Source of the DNA: Vogesella indigofera
GTDB taxonomy: Bacteria > Pseudomonadota > Gammaproteobacteria > Burkholderiales > Chromobacteriaceae
Reading direction: 5' to 3'
DNA: 64,000 nucleotides
Assembly: GCF_003633895.1 (NCBI RefSeq)
Contig: NZ_RBID01000016.1
Span: forward strand, 1 to 64,000
The notes under the pieces: generated by a model
Seen by the model: only the letters and a program-made list of their open reading frames with translations
What the model was told of the DNA's origin: nothing
Databases searched by the model: none
Position numbers and translations under genes: made by a program
Part shown: positions 39,259 through 49,405 of the stretch, in pieces
Numbering within the stretch: the first letter of the stretch is position 1
How the letters are laid out: every line of letters begins with the position of its first letter

Positions 39259-41016
39259 TCAGCCGCCGCTTTGCTGGCGTTGCAGCAGCGGCAGGAATTC
39301 GTCGGCCGGGCTGTAGCCGATGAGACGTTGCTGCTCCTTGCCGTGGCGGTCGAAGAAGATCATGCCTGGCGGGCCGTACAGGCCGAAGCGTTGCAGCAGC
39401 GCTTGGTGCGCCGGCAGGTTGGCGGTGACGTCGGCTTTCAGTAGTACCACCTTGGCCATGGCCTGCTGTACCGCCGGGTCGCGGAAGGTGGAGTCTTCCA
39501 TCTCGATGCAGGACACGCACCAGTCGGCATAGAAATCCAGCAATACCGTCTGGCCACGGGCTGCATTGAGGGCGGCATCCAGTTCGGTCACGCTGCCGAT
39601 AGTGCGGAACTGCGGCTTGCTGCTGTTGCCGGCGGTGGCGCCGAGTGCCGCCAGCGGGTAGCGGGCCGATTTGGCGCCGCTGAACACGCCGATCAGCTGC
39701 AGGGTGGCGACCAGCGCCAGCAGCAGGCCCAGCGCCTTGCCCAGCTTGAGCACGGACGACGCGTTCGTTGGCAGCGGATCAAACGCTTTCAGGAACACGG
39801 CGCTGGCCAGCGCCAGTGCTGCCCACAGCAGCATCACCACGATGGCGGGCAGGAACGGCGTCGCCAGCCAGATGGCCACCGCCAGCATCACCACGCCGAA
39901 CACCGCCTTGACTGTCTTCATCCACATGCCGGCCTTGGGCAGCACGTGGCCGCCAAAGGTGCCGACGATGACCAGCGGCAGGCCCAGCCCCATCGCCATG
40001 GCGTAGAGCGCGATACCGCCCAGCCAGGCATCGCCGGTCTGGCCGATATAGCCTAGTGCCAGCGCTAGCGGCGGGCCGACGCAGGGGCCGATCAGCAGCG
40101 CCGACAGCACGCCCATGCCGAATACGGTCACGATATGGCCGCCGGACAGGCGGTTGCTGGAGGCGGCGAGGCGGGTCTGCCAGCTGGACGGCAGCTGGAT
40201 GGAAACGATATCGAACATGCCCAGCGCAAACACCACCATCAGCAGGCTGGCGCCGAGGATCACCGCCGGCTGCTGCAGCCACACGCTGAGCAGGCTGCCG
40301 GTCAGGCCGGCCACGATGCCGATGGCGGTGTAGCTGACCGCCAGTCCCTGTACATAGGTCAGCGCCAGCAAGAAGCCGCGACGACGGGTGAGGTGCTGGC
40401 CCTGGCCGGCAATCAGCGAGGACACTATAGGCAGCAGCGGGTACATGCAGGCGGTGAACGCCATGCCCAGGCCGGCGGCAAAGAAGGCCGCCAGCGTGGC
40501 GGCCAGGCCTTCGCGCGGCGGCGGCGAGCGGTCGCCCTGCGCGCCGGCCGGCTGCAGCCAAGGCGACAGCGCCTTGCTGTCACCGCCGATCGCGAGGGTG
40601 TGGGTGTAGGGCGGGTAGCACAGGCCGGCATCGGCACAGCCCTGTACCGTGGCCTTGAGGGTGAACTGTTGCGGCGCGTCCGGGCGCAGCGTCAGCAGCA
40701 TCACGGTCGCCCCCGGCGGGTAGGTAGCCTGCTTGCCGAAGTAGGGGTCGTCCTTGGGCTTGCCGGCGGGCAAGGCCTGCTGGGCGATCAGCGCCGCCGG
40801 TATCGTCTCGAAGCGGCTGCGGTCGCGGTACAGGTAGTAGCCGTCGGCGACGGTCATCGTCAGTCGCAGCTGTGATCCCTGGCGTTCGGCGGTGACGGCA
40901 AAGGCCTGTTCCGGCGGCAGCAGGTCGTCCTGATCCAGCGCGTGGGCAAACGGGGCCAGCAGCAGGCTTAGCCACAGCAGGCAGCGGGTGAAGAGAGAGA
41001 AAATGCGCTTGTTCAT
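39259..41016 (-). CDS. dsbD: Thiol:disulfide interchange protein DsbD
   Basis: A 585-residue inner-membrane electron carrier that moves reducing power from cytoplasmic thioredoxin to periplasmic DsbC/DsbG and cytochrome c maturation. The order is signal peptide (1-26), N-terminal immunoglobulin-like domain with the cysteine pair in GCADAGLCYPP, eight-helix membrane domain with the two key cysteines (FTACMYPLLP and LIGPCVGPPLAL), and C-terminal thioredoxin domain with WCVSC. All six redox cysteines are present. It stands alone and ends at a palindrome shared with the rlmD side. Confidence 0.96.
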   Translation of the reverse strand: MNKRIFSLFTRCLLWLSLLLAPFAHALDQDDLLPPEQAFAVTAERQGSQLRLTMTVADGYYLYRDRSRFETIPAALIAQQALPAGKPKDDPYFGKQATYPPGATVMLLTLRPDAPQQFTLKATVQGCADAGLCYPPYTHTLAIGGDSKALSPWLQPAGAQGDRSPPPREGLAATLAAFFAAGLGMAFTACMYPLLPIVSSLIAGQGQHLTRRRGFLLALTYVQGLAVSYTAIGIVAGLTGSLLSVWLQQPAVILGASLLMVVFALGMFDIVSIQLPSSWQTRLAASSNRLSGGHIVTVFGMGVLSALLIGPCVGPPLALALGYIGQTGDAWLGGIALYAMAMGLGLPLVIVGTFGGHVLPKAGMWMKTVKAVFGVVMLAVAIWLATPFLPAIVVMLLWAALALASAVFLKAFDPLPTNASSVLKLGKALGLLLALVATLQLIGVFSGAKSARYPLAALGATAGNSSKPQFRTIGSVTELDAALNAARGQTVLLDFYADWCVSCIEMEDSTFRDPAVQQAMAKVVLLKADVTANLPAHQALLQRFGLYGPPGMIFFDRHGKEQQRLIGYSPADEFLPLLQRQQSGG

Positions 41017-41112
41017 GACCTTGTGACCGCCAAAACGGCGGTGCCTTGATTGGTTGTTGCGACGGTGCGGCCGTGGCTAAACGCACCGCCCATATTTTGC
41101 CAAGCAAACGCT

Positions 41113-41121
41113 TGATATACT
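41113..41121 (+). promoter_or_regulatory. Possible extended -10 promoter of the hydrolase gene
   Basis: TGATATACT contains TG one base before TATACT, an extended -10 motif, about 24 bases before the start codon. I see no matching -35. Confidence 0.45.
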
Positions 41122-41144
41122 ATGGGGCACGAGGAGCACCTGCC

Positions 41145-41930
41145 ATGACCCCCATCATTCATTTTGCCCACGCCAACAGCTTTCCGGCGTCGGTGTACCG
41201 CAAATTGCACCAGTCGCTGCGCGATCAGGGCTGCCACGTCGGCTACCTTGACTGCATCGGCCACGATCCACGCTATCCGGTGACCGACTGTTGGCCGCAT
41301 CTGGTCGAGGAGACCGTTGCCTATATGCGCCAGCATTATGACCGGCCGGTGGTCGGCGTCGGGCACTCGCTGGGCGGTTTCATCCTGTTCTTTGCCGCCA
41401 TTCGCCACCCGGAGCTGTTCAGCAAGCTGATCATTCTCGATTCGCCGCTGATGGGGCCGCTGCGTTCGCGCGGCATCTGGCTGGCGAAAAAACTGGGCTT
41501 CATCGACCGCGTGACGCCGGGCGGCAACACCCTGAAGCGGCGCGACAACTGGGCCAGCGTCGAATCGGTGTACGACTATTTCGCGCGCAAGCCGATGTTT
41601 GCCCGCTTCGATCCCGACTGCCTGCACGACTATGCCGCGTTGGGCACGGTGGCGACGGCCGATGGCGGTCGCCGGCTGAAATTCCGGCCGGTGATCGAAA
41701 ACGCGATCTACAACACGCTGCCGCATTCGCTACCCCGCTACAAGGGACAGCTGCGGGTGCCGACGGTGTTTGTCGCCGGCGAGGACAGCGATGTGCTGAC
41801 GCCGGCCGATCTGGCCTTTATGCGCAAGCACTTCGCTGTGAACATCGTTGTGCAAAAAGGTTCGCACCTGTTTCCGCTGGAGCAGCCGCAGGCCACGGCC
41901 GAACTGATCATGGCGCAACTGGCCGGCTGA
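41145..41930 (+). CDS. Alpha/beta hydrolase
   Basis: A 261-residue soluble hydrolase. The nucleophile elbow is GVGHSLGG (Ser about residue 71), an acid residue is likely in GEDSDVLTP, and the His in KGSHLFPLEQP; together they form the catalytic triad. No signal peptide is seen. Family members are esterases, lipases or thioesterases, and the substrate cannot be told from sequence. ATG 41145 is chosen because GAGGAG precedes it and the fold begins there (PIIHFAHANSF). It is convergent with mnmC, only 1 base separating their ends. Confidence 0.82.
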   Translation: MTPIIHFAHANSFPASVYRKLHQSLRDQGCHVGYLDCIGHDPRYPVTDCWPHLVEETVAYMRQHYDRPVVGVGHSLGGFILFFAAIRHPELFSKLIILDSPLMGPLRSRGIWLAKKLGFIDRVTPGGNTLKRRDNWASVESVYDYFARKPMFARFDPDCLHDYAALGTVATADGGRRLKFRPVIENAIYNTLPHSLPRYKGQLRVPTVFVAGEDSDVLTPADLAFMRKHFAVNIVVQKGSHLFPLEQPQATAELIMAQLAG

Positions 41931-41931
41931 C

Positions 41932-43920
41932 TCAATCGCGGTGTTTCTGGCGGATCAGGTCGCGCACCAGGAAACGGCTGGGGTTGACGGCATCCATGAT
42001 GCTGCTGGGTAGCGGCGCCGGCTCGTCGTTCAGCAGGCTGGCGATGATTTCGCCGGCCAGCGGTGCGGTGACCATGCCGCGCGAGCCGTGGGCGGTGCTG
42101 ACATACAGCCCCCTGATCAGCGGTGCTTCAGCAGTCAGCTTCAGCGAAGCGTCGCGCGCCAGCGGCTGGTAGCAGTCGAGGAAGGCGTCGCGATCGACGA
42201 CGGCGCCGACCATCGGCAGGTAGTCCGGGCTGGTACAGCGCAGCGCAGCGCGGCCGTGGCACTGTGCCGGGGCGATGGCGTCGCCACCCAGCGCCTGGTA
42301 AAGTCGTGGCGCCATGCCGGCCAGCATCGCCAGGTTCTCGGTGTGCTCGGCGTCGTTGGCTGCCAGATCCTCGTACTCGAACTTGAAGGTGGCGCCGAGG
42401 CAGTGCCGACCCTGGCGTGCCGGGGCGATATAGCCCTCGCCGCACAGTACGGTCTGCAGCTGGCCGCTGGCGGCGGTCGCAGCCAGCTCGGTGACCTGGC
42501 CACGGATGCGCTTCACCGGTAGGTAGTAGGTCGGGTCGAATTGCATGGTGTCGTTGGCGGTGGCGACCACGGCAATGCTGCCGATCGCCAGCGGATCGCT
42601 GCTGCCCATCGCCACCCAGCCGCCATCGGACGGGTTTTGCGCCAGCTCGGTCACCGCTTCCCCCAGACGCAGGGTGATGTTGGGGTGATCTAGCAGCGTG
42701 TTGACTAGGCTGGGCGGGTTCAGCCAGCCGCCCTGCTCGAAATAGAGGCCGCCTTGGCTGACCTCGATGCCGGCGATGGCGGAGGCTTCGGCGGCATCGA
42801 CGCGGCGCAGGATGTGCGGCGACAGCCCGGCGGCGGCCAGTCCTTGCTGGCGTTTCTCTTCGGCCGCGTCACCGGCCAGCTGTAGCACGCCGCAGCGCCG
42901 CCACTGTACGCCGTCTTCCGGGAGCAGCTGGCTTAGCGTGCGCAGGGTGTAGCCGTAGCCGGACAGCACCAGCTGGGTCAGCGGGGTGAAGTGTGGCGAC
43001 AGCTTGGTGTACAGCACGCCCTGCGGGTTGCCGGAGGCTTCCTGCGCCGCCAGCGGGTGGCGGTCGAGCACGGTGACCTGCCAGCCGCGGTTGGCCAGGC
43101 TGCGCGCGACGCTGGCTCCGGCGATGCCGGCGCCGATTACCACCGCGCTACGCTCGCTGATGGTTTGCTGCGGGAGTGCATACCATGGTGCCCGCCACTC
43201 GGCGTGCGGCGGGTGCTGCAGCTGACCGCGTGTCATGTCCCGCTTCTTGCCATGGCCGGCGACTTTTTCGATGCTGAAGCCGGCGTCTTCCAGTCCGCGA
43301 CGGACGATGCCGGCGCTGGTGAAGGTGGCCAGCGTGGTGCCGCGGTGCGACAGCCGTGCCAGCTGCTGGAATAGCGCCGGCTGCCACATCTCGGGATTCT
43401 TGGCCGGGGCAAAGCCGTCGAGGAACCAGGCGTCGATGCGCGCCTCCAGCTGCGGCAGGGTCTCCAGTACGTCGCCGATCAGCAGCGTCAGGATCACGCG
43501 GCCGTCTTCCAGCACGAAACGGTGCCAGCCCGGCGCCATGGCGTCGTATTGCTGTTGCAGCGCCGTGGCCTGGGCGGCCAGCTCCGGCCACATCGCCTGT
43601 GCCTGCGCCAGGTCGGCGGCGGTGAGCGGGTGTTTCTCGGTGCTGACAAAAGACAGCCGCGCGCTGGCGGGCGCGTGCTGCAGGAAGCATTGCCAGGCGA
43701 CCAGGAAGTTCAGGCCGGTGCCAAAGCCGGTCTCGCCGATGCTGAACAGCTGCTCCGGCGCCAGCGCCGCGAAGCGCTGCGGCAGCTGGTTGTGCTCGAT
43801 AAACACGTGACGCGTTTCATCAAGGCCGCTTTCCCGGGAAAAGTAGACGTCGCCGTAATCGGCGGAAACGGGTTGACCGGTGCTCCAGTCAAGACGGGCG
43901 GGCGGAAAAGCTTGGCTCAT
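41932..43920 (-). CDS. mnmC: Bifunctional tRNA modification enzyme MnmC
   Basis: A 662-residue fusion enzyme completing mnm5s2U34 in tRNA wobble positions. The N-terminal half is the methyltransferase domain MnmC2 (FSIGETGFGTGLNFL; DAWFLDGFAPAKNPEMW). The C-terminal half is the FAD-dependent oxidase MnmC1, starting with the dinucleotide motif VVIGAGIAGASVARSLA and including TAHGSRGMVTAPLAGE. The length matches the E. coli fusion. The start ATG 43920 (MSQAFPPARLDW) is chosen over a longer frame without family resemblance. Confidence 0.95.
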   Translation of the reverse strand: MSQAFPPARLDWSTGQPVSADYGDVYFSRESGLDETRHVFIEHNQLPQRFAALAPEQLFSIGETGFGTGLNFLVAWQCFLQHAPASARLSFVSTEKHPLTAADLAQAQAMWPELAAQATALQQQYDAMAPGWHRFVLEDGRVILTLLIGDVLETLPQLEARIDAWFLDGFAPAKNPEMWQPALFQQLARLSHRGTTLATFTSAGIVRRGLEDAGFSIEKVAGHGKKRDMTRGQLQHPPHAEWRAPWYALPQQTISERSAVVIGAGIAGASVARSLANRGWQVTVLDRHPLAAQEASGNPQGVLYTKLSPHFTPLTQLVLSGYGYTLRTLSQLLPEDGVQWRRCGVLQLAGDAAEEKRQQGLAAAGLSPHILRRVDAAEASAIAGIEVSQGGLYFEQGGWLNPPSLVNTLLDHPNITLRLGEAVTELAQNPSDGGWVAMGSSDPLAIGSIAVVATANDTMQFDPTYYLPVKRIRGQVTELAATAASGQLQTVLCGEGYIAPARQGRHCLGATFKFEYEDLAANDAEHTENLAMLAGMAPRLYQALGGDAIAPAQCHGRAALRCTSPDYLPMVGAVVDRDAFLDCYQPLARDASLKLTAEAPLIRGLYVSTAHGSRGMVTAPLAGEIIASLLNDEPAPLPSSIMDAVNPSRFLVRDLIRQKHRD

Positions 43921-44013
43921 GATGGGGTGCTGACTTCGCGAATGGCCGGTGCGCAACCGGGCAGGGGTCTGTAAATGGCTGGGCGCTATTGTCCGGCAGC
44001 CGGGCGGTCGCCG

Positions 44014-44048
44014 CAAGGTTGGCCGCAGGCGGATTGCGGCCAACCTTG
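44014..44048. repeat. AAGGTTGGCCGCA inverted pair between mnmC and acs
   Basis: Exact copies at 44015-44027 (plus) and 44035-44047 (minus), 7 bases apart, form a 14-base stem (CAAGGTTGGCCGCA). It lies between the acs end and the mnmC start on the minus strand, just beyond a separate acs terminator. Confidence 0.93.
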
Positions 44049-44061
44049 TGCTGCCGCAAAT

Positions 44062-44098
44062 AAAAAGAACCGCACGGTGATGCAGCACGCGTGCGGTT
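44062..44098 (-). terminator. acs terminator
   Basis: On the minus strand AACCGCACG and CGTGCGGTT form a 9-base stem with a 13-base loop, followed by CTTTTTATTT, about 28 bases after the acs stop. Confidence 0.85.
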
Positions 44099-44126
44099 TA
44101 CAAGGACAGCTAGGGGGAGAGGCCGC

Positions 44127-46097
44127 TCAGCTGGCACTCTCCTGCAATTGGCTCAGGATCTGTGGATTTTCCAGCGTCGACACGTCCTGCGCGATTTCCT
44201 CGCCGCGGGCGATGGCGCGCAACAGGCGGCGCATGATCTTGCCGGAGCGGGTCTTCGGCAGGTTATCGCCGAAACGGATGTCGTCCGGCTGTGCCAGCTT
44301 GCCGATCTCGTGCGCCACCCAGTTTTTCAGTTCAGCGGTCAGGCGCTTGGCTTCTTCGCCGGTCGGGCGCGGGCCTTTCAGCACCACAAAGGCGACCACC
44401 GCCTCGCCCTTGACCTCGTGCGGCTTGCCGACCACCGCGGCTTCCGCCACCAGCGGGTTGGCCACCAGTGCCGATTCGATTTCCATGGTGCCGAGGCGAT
44501 GACCGGACACGTTCAGCACATCGTCGATACGGCCCATGATCCAGAAGTAACCGCTTTCGTCGCGGTTGGCAGAGTCGCCGGCGAGGTAGTACTGGCCGTT
44601 GAACTCTTCCGGGAAGTAGGTGCTCTTGAAGCGCTCCGGGTCGTTCCAGATGGTACGCACCAGCGATGGGAATGGCCGCTTGATCACCAGGAAGCCGCCC
44701 TTGCCCGGTTCTACCGGGGCGCCGGACTCGTCGACGATGTCGGCCATGATGCCGGGCAGCGGCAGGGTGCAGGAGCCGGGCTTGGTGGCGATGGCGCCGG
44801 GCAGCGGCGCGATCATCGCGGAGCCGGTTTCGGTCTGCCACCAGGTGTCGACGATAGGGCAGCGCTCGCCGCCGACCATCTCGTAGTACCACATCCACGC
44901 CTCGGGGTTGATCGGCTCGCCGACGGTGCCGAGCAGGCGCAGGCTGGACAGGTCGTACTGTTTCGGCAGTTCGGCGCCGAGCTTGATCAGGGTGCGGATC
45001 GCGGTCGGCGCGGTGTAGAAGGTGGTGACCTTGTGCTGCTCGATCATGCGCCAGAAGCGGCCGGCATCGGGGTAGGTCGGCACGCCTTCGAAAATGACCT
45101 GGGTGGCGCCCATGCCCAGCGGGCCGTAGCAGACGTAGGAGTGGCCGGTGATCCAGCCGACGTCGGCGGTGCACCAGAACACATCGCTGGGCTTGTAGTC
45201 GAACACCCAGCGGAAACTGTTGAGGGCGCCGAGCAGGTAGCCGGCGCTGCTGTGCTGGATGCCTTTCGGACGGCCGGTGGAGCCTGAGGTGTACAGGATG
45301 AACAGCGGATCGTCGGCCAGCATCCATTCCGGTTCGCAGGATTCCGGCTGGCCGTCGATCAGCTTGTGCCACCAGATGTCGCGGCCGTCGTGCCAGGTGC
45401 TGGCGCCGTTATTGGTGCGCTGGTAGACCACGGTGGCGATCACCGTTTCGCTGCCCGGCATCGCCAGCGCTTCGTCAACCATCGCCTTCAGCGGCACGAT
45501 CTTGCCGCCGCGCAGGCCTTCGTTGGCGGTGACCACCACCTTGGCACCGGCATCCTGGATGCGGTCGTGTACCGCGCCGGCGGAGAAACCGCCGAATACC
45601 ACCGAGTGAATGGCGCCGATGCGGGCGCAGGCCTGCATCGCGACGATGGCTTCGATCACCATCGGCATGTAGATCACCACGCGGTCGCCTTTGCTGACGC
45701 CCAGCGACTTCAGGCCGTTGGCAAACTGGCAGACGCGGCGGTGAAGCTCGGAATAGGTGACGCGGGTGACGTCGCCGTCATCCGCTTCGAAAATGAGGGC
45801 AATCTTGTTGGCGTTGACGGCCAGATGCCGATCCAGACAGTTGTAGGAGACGTTGAGCACGCCATCGTCGAACCATTTGAAGAACGGTGCATTGCTGTCG
45901 TCCAGCACGCGCGAGAACGGCTTTTTCCAGCTGATCAGCTCTCGCGCCAGATCCCCCCAGAAGGACAGGTAGTGATCGTCGGCCTGTTCGCACAGCGCGT
46001 AGTAGGCGTCCGGCCCGGAAACCGTGGCCTTGCGGCGGAAGTCTTCTGCCGGGTCAAAGCTGCGGGTTTCGCGCAGGATGGAGTCAAGAGTAGACAT
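44127..46097 (-). CDS. acs: Acetyl-CoA synthetase
   Basis: A 656-residue AMP-forming enzyme making acetyl-CoA from acetate, ATP and CoA. The adenylate-forming core motifs are present: [24 protein letters not shown], and the C-terminal [15 protein letters not shown] with the lysine that acetylation would control. ATG 46097 has AAGGAA 7 bases upstream. It is the last gene of the DUF485-actP-acs set, an arrangement used for acetate scavenging. The 79-base gap before it contains a long palindrome. Confidence 0.97.
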   Translation of the reverse strand: MSTLDSILRETRSFDPAEDFRRKATVSGPDAYYALCEQADDHYLSFWGDLARELISWKKPFSRVLDDSNAPFFKWFDDGVLNVSYNCLDRHLAVNANKIALIFEADDGDVTRVTYSELHRRVCQFANGLKSLGVSKGDRVVIYMPMVIEAIVAMQACARIGAIHSVVFGGFSAGAVHDRIQDAGAKVVVTANEGLRGGKIVPLKAMVDEALAMPGSETVIATVVYQRTNNGASTWHDGRDIWWHKLIDGQPESCEPEWMLADDPLFILYTSGSTGRPKGIQHSSAGYLLGALNSFRWVFDYKPSDVFWCTADVGWITGHSYVCYGPLGMGATQVIFEGVPTYPDAGRFWRMIEQHKVTTFYTAPTAIRTLIKLGAELPKQYDLSSLRLLGTVGEPINPEAWMWYYEMVGGERCPIVDTWWQTETGSAMIAPLPGAIATKPGSCTLPLPGIMADIVDESGAPVEPGKGGFLVIKRPFPSLVRTIWNDPERFKSTYFPEEFNGQYYLAGDSANRDESGYFWIMGRIDDVLNVSGHRLGTMEIESALVANPLVAEAAVVGKPHEVKGEAVVAFVVLKGPRPTGEEAKRLTAELKNWVAHEIGKLAQPDDIRFGDNLPKTRSGKIMRRLLRAIARGEEIAQDVSTLENPQILSQLQESAS

Positions 46098-46134
46098 AAA
46101 GCGTTCCTTGCAAACATGATTCGCGGACAGCAAC

Positions 46135-46160
46135 TGGCCGCACCCGTACGGGTGCGGCCA
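46135..46160. repeat. Perfect 26-base palindrome between actP and acs
   Basis: Arms TGGCCGCACCCGT and its complement meet without spacer. On the minus (coding) strand no T-run follows, so it is not a normal terminator for actP. It may stabilise or process the operon mRNA. A T-run follows on the plus strand only. Confidence 0.8.
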
Positions 46161-46176
46161 TTTTTACACGACTCGC

Positions 46177-47856
46177 TTAGTGTTTGGATGCACCTGCGGC
46201 ACCAATACCGGTCATCGAGCGTACGAACTGTGCTTCGAACTTGGCTTTTTCTTCAACCGCCGACTTGGACTTGTCGAGTACCGAGATCAGCCAGGTGAAC
46301 ACGAAGGCCAGGGTGATCGAGAAGATCGCCGGGTTCTTGTACGGGAACAGTGCGGTTTCGTGCTTCAGCACGTCTACCCATACCGCCGGGCCCATCACGA
46401 TCAGGCCAACTGCGGAGATCAGGCCGATGAAGCCGCCGACTACCGCGCCGCGAGTGGTCAGGCCTTTCCAGAACATGGACAGGAACAGTACCGGGAAGTT
46501 GGCGGAAGCGGCGATCGAGAAGGCCAGACCAACCATGAAGGCGATGTTCTGCTTTTCGAACAGCAGGCCAAGCAGGATCGCGATCACGCCCAGTACCACG
46601 GTGGTGATCTTCGAGACACGGATTTCGTCGGCTTCGTTGGCTTTGCCCTTCTTGATTACGGAGGCGTACAGGTCATGCGATACCGCCGATGCACCGGACA
46701 GGGCCAGACCGGCAACCACCGCCAGGATGGTGGCGAAGGCAACTGCGGAGATGAAGCCGAGGAACAGGTCACCACCAACCGCGTTGGCCAGATGGATCGC
46801 CGCCATGTTGCTGCCGCCGATCAGCTGGGTCACTTCCTTGCCGTTCTTGACCACGGTTTCCATCATCGATGGCTGTTCCAGCAGCAGCATGATTGCGCCG
46901 AAACCGATGATGAAGGTCAGGATGTAGAAGTAGCCGATGAAGCCGGTTGCGTAGAACACCGATTTGCGGGCTTCCTTGGCGTCGGACACGGTGAAGAAGC
47001 GCATCAGGATGTGTGGCAGACCGGCGGTACCGAACATCAGTGCCAGGCCCAGCGAGATCGAGTCGATCGGATCAGCCTTGCCCGGTGCCATGATTTCGGC
47101 GCCTTTGGCGTGGATGGCGACCGCTTTCTGGAACATCATCTCAGGGCTGAAGCCAACGGTGGCCAGTACCATGAACGCCATGAAGCTGGCACCGCCAAGC
47201 AGGATGACGGCCTTGATGATCTGAACCCAGGTAGTAGCCAGCATGCCGCCGAAAGTGACGTACATCACCATCAGGATGCCAACCAGGATCACCGCGGAGG
47301 AGTAGCTCATGCCGAACAGCAGCTGGATCAGCTTGCCGGCACCAACCATCTGCGCGATCAGGTACAGCGCCACCACCACCAGGGTGCCGGTCGCGGCAAA
47401 GGTCCGTACCGGCGTCTGTTGCAGACGGTAGGAGGCCACGTCGGCAAAGGTGAACTTGCCGAGGTTGCGCAGGCGTTCAGCCACCAGGAACAGGATGACC
47501 GGCCAGCCGACCAGGAAGCCGATGGAGTAGATCAGGCCATCGTAGCCCTTGTCGAACACCATTGCCGAGATACCGAGGAAGGAGGCGGCGGACATGTAGT
47601 CACCGGCAATCGCCAGACCGTTCTGGAAACCGGTAATGCCACCACCGGCGGTGTAAAAGTCACTGGCGGAGCGGGTGCGTCGCGAGGCCCAGTAGGTAAT
47701 GCCCATGGTGAACGCGACAAACAGGAAGAACATGATGATGGCGTGCCAGTTGGTCGCCTGCTTGGTGACTTCGCCTTCAAAGGCGCCGGCGGCCAGTGCC
47801 AGAGCCGGCAGGCCGGTCAGTGCGGTGGCGCAGAGGGTTTTCGTCCAGCTTTTCAT
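46177..47856 (-). CDS. actP: Cation/acetate symporter ActP
   Basis: A 559-residue sodium:solute symporter that takes up acetate and related short acids. It has a signal-like N-terminus and about 13 hydrophobic segments, with family blocks such as [28 protein letters not shown] (about 69-96) and [20 protein letters not shown]. It overlaps the upstream DUF485 gene by 4 bases, so the two are coupled, as yjcH-actP are in E. coli. Confidence 0.96.
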   Translation of the reverse strand: MKSWTKTLCATALTGLPALALAAGAFEGEVTKQATNWHAIIMFFLFVAFTMGITYWASRRTRSASDFYTAGGGITGFQNGLAIAGDYMSAASFLGISAMVFDKGYDGLIYSIGFLVGWPVILFLVAERLRNLGKFTFADVASYRLQQTPVRTFAATGTLVVVALYLIAQMVGAGKLIQLLFGMSYSSAVILVGILMVMYVTFGGMLATTWVQIIKAVILLGGASFMAFMVLATVGFSPEMMFQKAVAIHAKGAEIMAPGKADPIDSISLGLALMFGTAGLPHILMRFFTVSDAKEARKSVFYATGFIGYFYILTFIIGFGAIMLLLEQPSMMETVVKNGKEVTQLIGGSNMAAIHLANAVGGDLFLGFISAVAFATILAVVAGLALSGASAVSHDLYASVIKKGKANEADEIRVSKITTVVLGVIAILLGLLFEKQNIAFMVGLAFSIAASANFPVLFLSMFWKGLTTRGAVVGGFIGLISAVGLIVMGPAVWVDVLKHETALFPYKNPAIFSITLAFVFTWLISVLDKSKSAVEEKAKFEAQFVRSMTGIGAAGASKH

Positions 47857-48161
47857 TGTTTGGCATCCTCGACGATTTGTTGGTTCAGTTGGTCAAACTC
47901 GGTATTGGCCTTGCGGACATAGATGCCGGTCAGGACGAATGCCGAGATGATGATGAAAATGCCAACCGGAATGCCGACCGTAGTGGTTCCGCCCGACAGC
48001 GATGCACCAAGCACATTGGGTGCGAAGGCCAGCACCAGGATAAAGCCGTAGTAGATAGCCAGCATCAGGATACTCAGCTGCCAGCCAAGGCGGGTCCGCT
48101 TGTGAACAAGCTCTTTGAATTTGGGGTTGCTTTGTACCCGTGTAAGGATATCTTCATTCAT
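47853..48161 (-). CDS. yjcH: DUF485 inner-membrane protein (YjcH-like)
   Basis: A 102-residue protein with two membrane helices (about 28-48 and 62-82) and charged ends. The start [20 protein letters not shown] is typical of DUF485, a family almost always found directly before actP or related symporters. The role is not settled; it may be a small partner subunit of ActP. It is the first gene of the acetate operon, with GGAGACAAC before the start on the minus strand. Confidence 0.9.
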   Translation of the reverse strand: MNEDILTRVQSNPKFKELVHKRTRLGWQLSILMLAIYYGFILVLAFAPNVLGASLSGGTTTVGIPVGIFIIISAFVLTGIYVRKANTEFDQLNQQIVEDAKQ

Positions 48162-48479
48162 CGTTGTCTCCTCCCATTTCTCGCCGGCCGCAAGTGCGGT
48201 TAGCGTGTGCCTGCAATCTAAAAGTCGACTCGTCGATGTGGCTAATCGTTTTTTCTGATAACAGGAATTAACGTCACCGTTTTTTTCGAGAATTTTTCTT
48301 TTGTATTAGGTACTTGCGTTCGAGTATTTACTTTATTGATGGAGGGTATCAGCAATCGTTATCCAGCTTTTTGTGTGCATACCTTGTGGGTTGGTGGGGA
48401 ACTTGTACAAAATGGCCAAAACCCCGCCTTTGCGATGCAAAAGTAGCGCGCCCTCAGCCGATCAGGAGAGTCGTCCAGC
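48162..48479. other. Divergent control region between acetate operon and LysR gene
   Basis: A 318-base gene-free stretch, clearly more AT-rich than its surroundings (for example 48241-48350). It must contain promoters for the acetate operon (minus) and the LysR gene (plus), and probably LysR binding sites. I could not pick out a convincing -35/-10 pair or a T-N11-A operator with confidence. No open frame here looks real. Confidence 0.6.
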
Positions 48480-49376
48480 ATGGAAATCTACCAACTGCGC
48501 ACCTTTGTTACGGTGGCTCAGCAAGGCCATCTGACTCAGGCTGCCGAGCTGCTTCACTTGTCGCAGCCGGCGGTGACGGCGCAGATCAAGGCCATTGAAG
48601 AAGAAGTCGGCATGTCCTTGTTCGAGCGCACGGCGGGGGGGGTGGTGTTGACGCTGGCGGGGCAGGAGCTGCTGCCCCGCGCGCAGGACATTCTGGTTTC
48701 GGCGCGGCAGCTGCTTGACCATGCCCGCAGCCTGAAGGGGCCGCTGACCGGCAAGGTGCAGATCGGCATTGCGCTGACCCCGGACGTGCTGCGGGTCGGC
48801 CCCTGGGTAGCCGGCCTGGCCGAGCGCTTTCCCTTGCTGGAGGTGTGTCTGCATCAGGGTGTTACCGGCGACGTGCTCAATGCGGTGCGCAAGAAAGAAC
48901 TGGACGCCGGTTTCTATCTCGGCAAAAACCCCTACGTCAACGTGCACACCCTGTTGTTGACGCAGCTGCGCTTGCGCATCGTGATGCCCAAGGGCTGGCT
49001 GGCGCGGATCAATGCGGCCAACCCCAAGGAGCTGGGACGTCTGCCGTGGGTCGGCATTTCCCAGTTTTCCAGCCTGTCGAAGATCGTGTCCGAGCTGTGG
49101 CGGGAGCTGAACATCGCCCCGAAAAAGGTATCGGAATGCGACAACCTGTTTACCGCTTCCGAGCTGGTGCAAGCGGGTGTCGGCCTCGCCTTGCTGCGCG
49201 AGGAAGATGCGCTTCGCGCCGTCGAGCGCGGCGTGGTCGATCTGGTGCCGGAGATCGTGAAGATGGCAGAGCTGCAGTTCGTCTATCCGGCCGACCGGGC
49301 CGACGACCCGATTCTGCAGACGCTGGTTGCCGGCCTGCAGCCGGTGTGGGGCCTGAACAGCAACCTTGTTGTCTGA
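48480..49376 (+). CDS. LysR-family transcriptional regulator
   Basis: A 298-residue regulator. The N-terminal winged helix-turn-helix (TQAAELLHLSQPAVTAQIKAIEEEVGMSLFER, about 19-50) is classical, followed by a periplasmic-binding-protein-like effector domain (about 90-295). AGGAG precedes the ATG. It is divergent from DUF485-actP-acs, so control of acetate uptake and activation is the most likely role by position; the effector is unknown. Confidence 0.9.
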   Translation: MEIYQLRTFVTVAQQGHLTQAAELLHLSQPAVTAQIKAIEEEVGMSLFERTAGGVVLTLAGQELLPRAQDILVSARQLLDHARSLKGPLTGKVQIGIALTPDVLRVGPWVAGLAERFPLLEVCLHQGVTGDVLNAVRKKELDAGFYLGKNPYVNVHTLLLTQLRLRIVMPKGWLARINAANPKELGRLPWVGISQFSSLSKIVSELWRELNIAPKKVSECDNLFTASELVQAGVGLALLREEDALRAVERGVVDLVPEIVKMAELQFVYPADRADDPILQTLVAGLQPVWGLNSNLVV

Positions 49377-49405
49377 TGTCGTCTTACCTTATCCAGGGGC
49401 ATACC

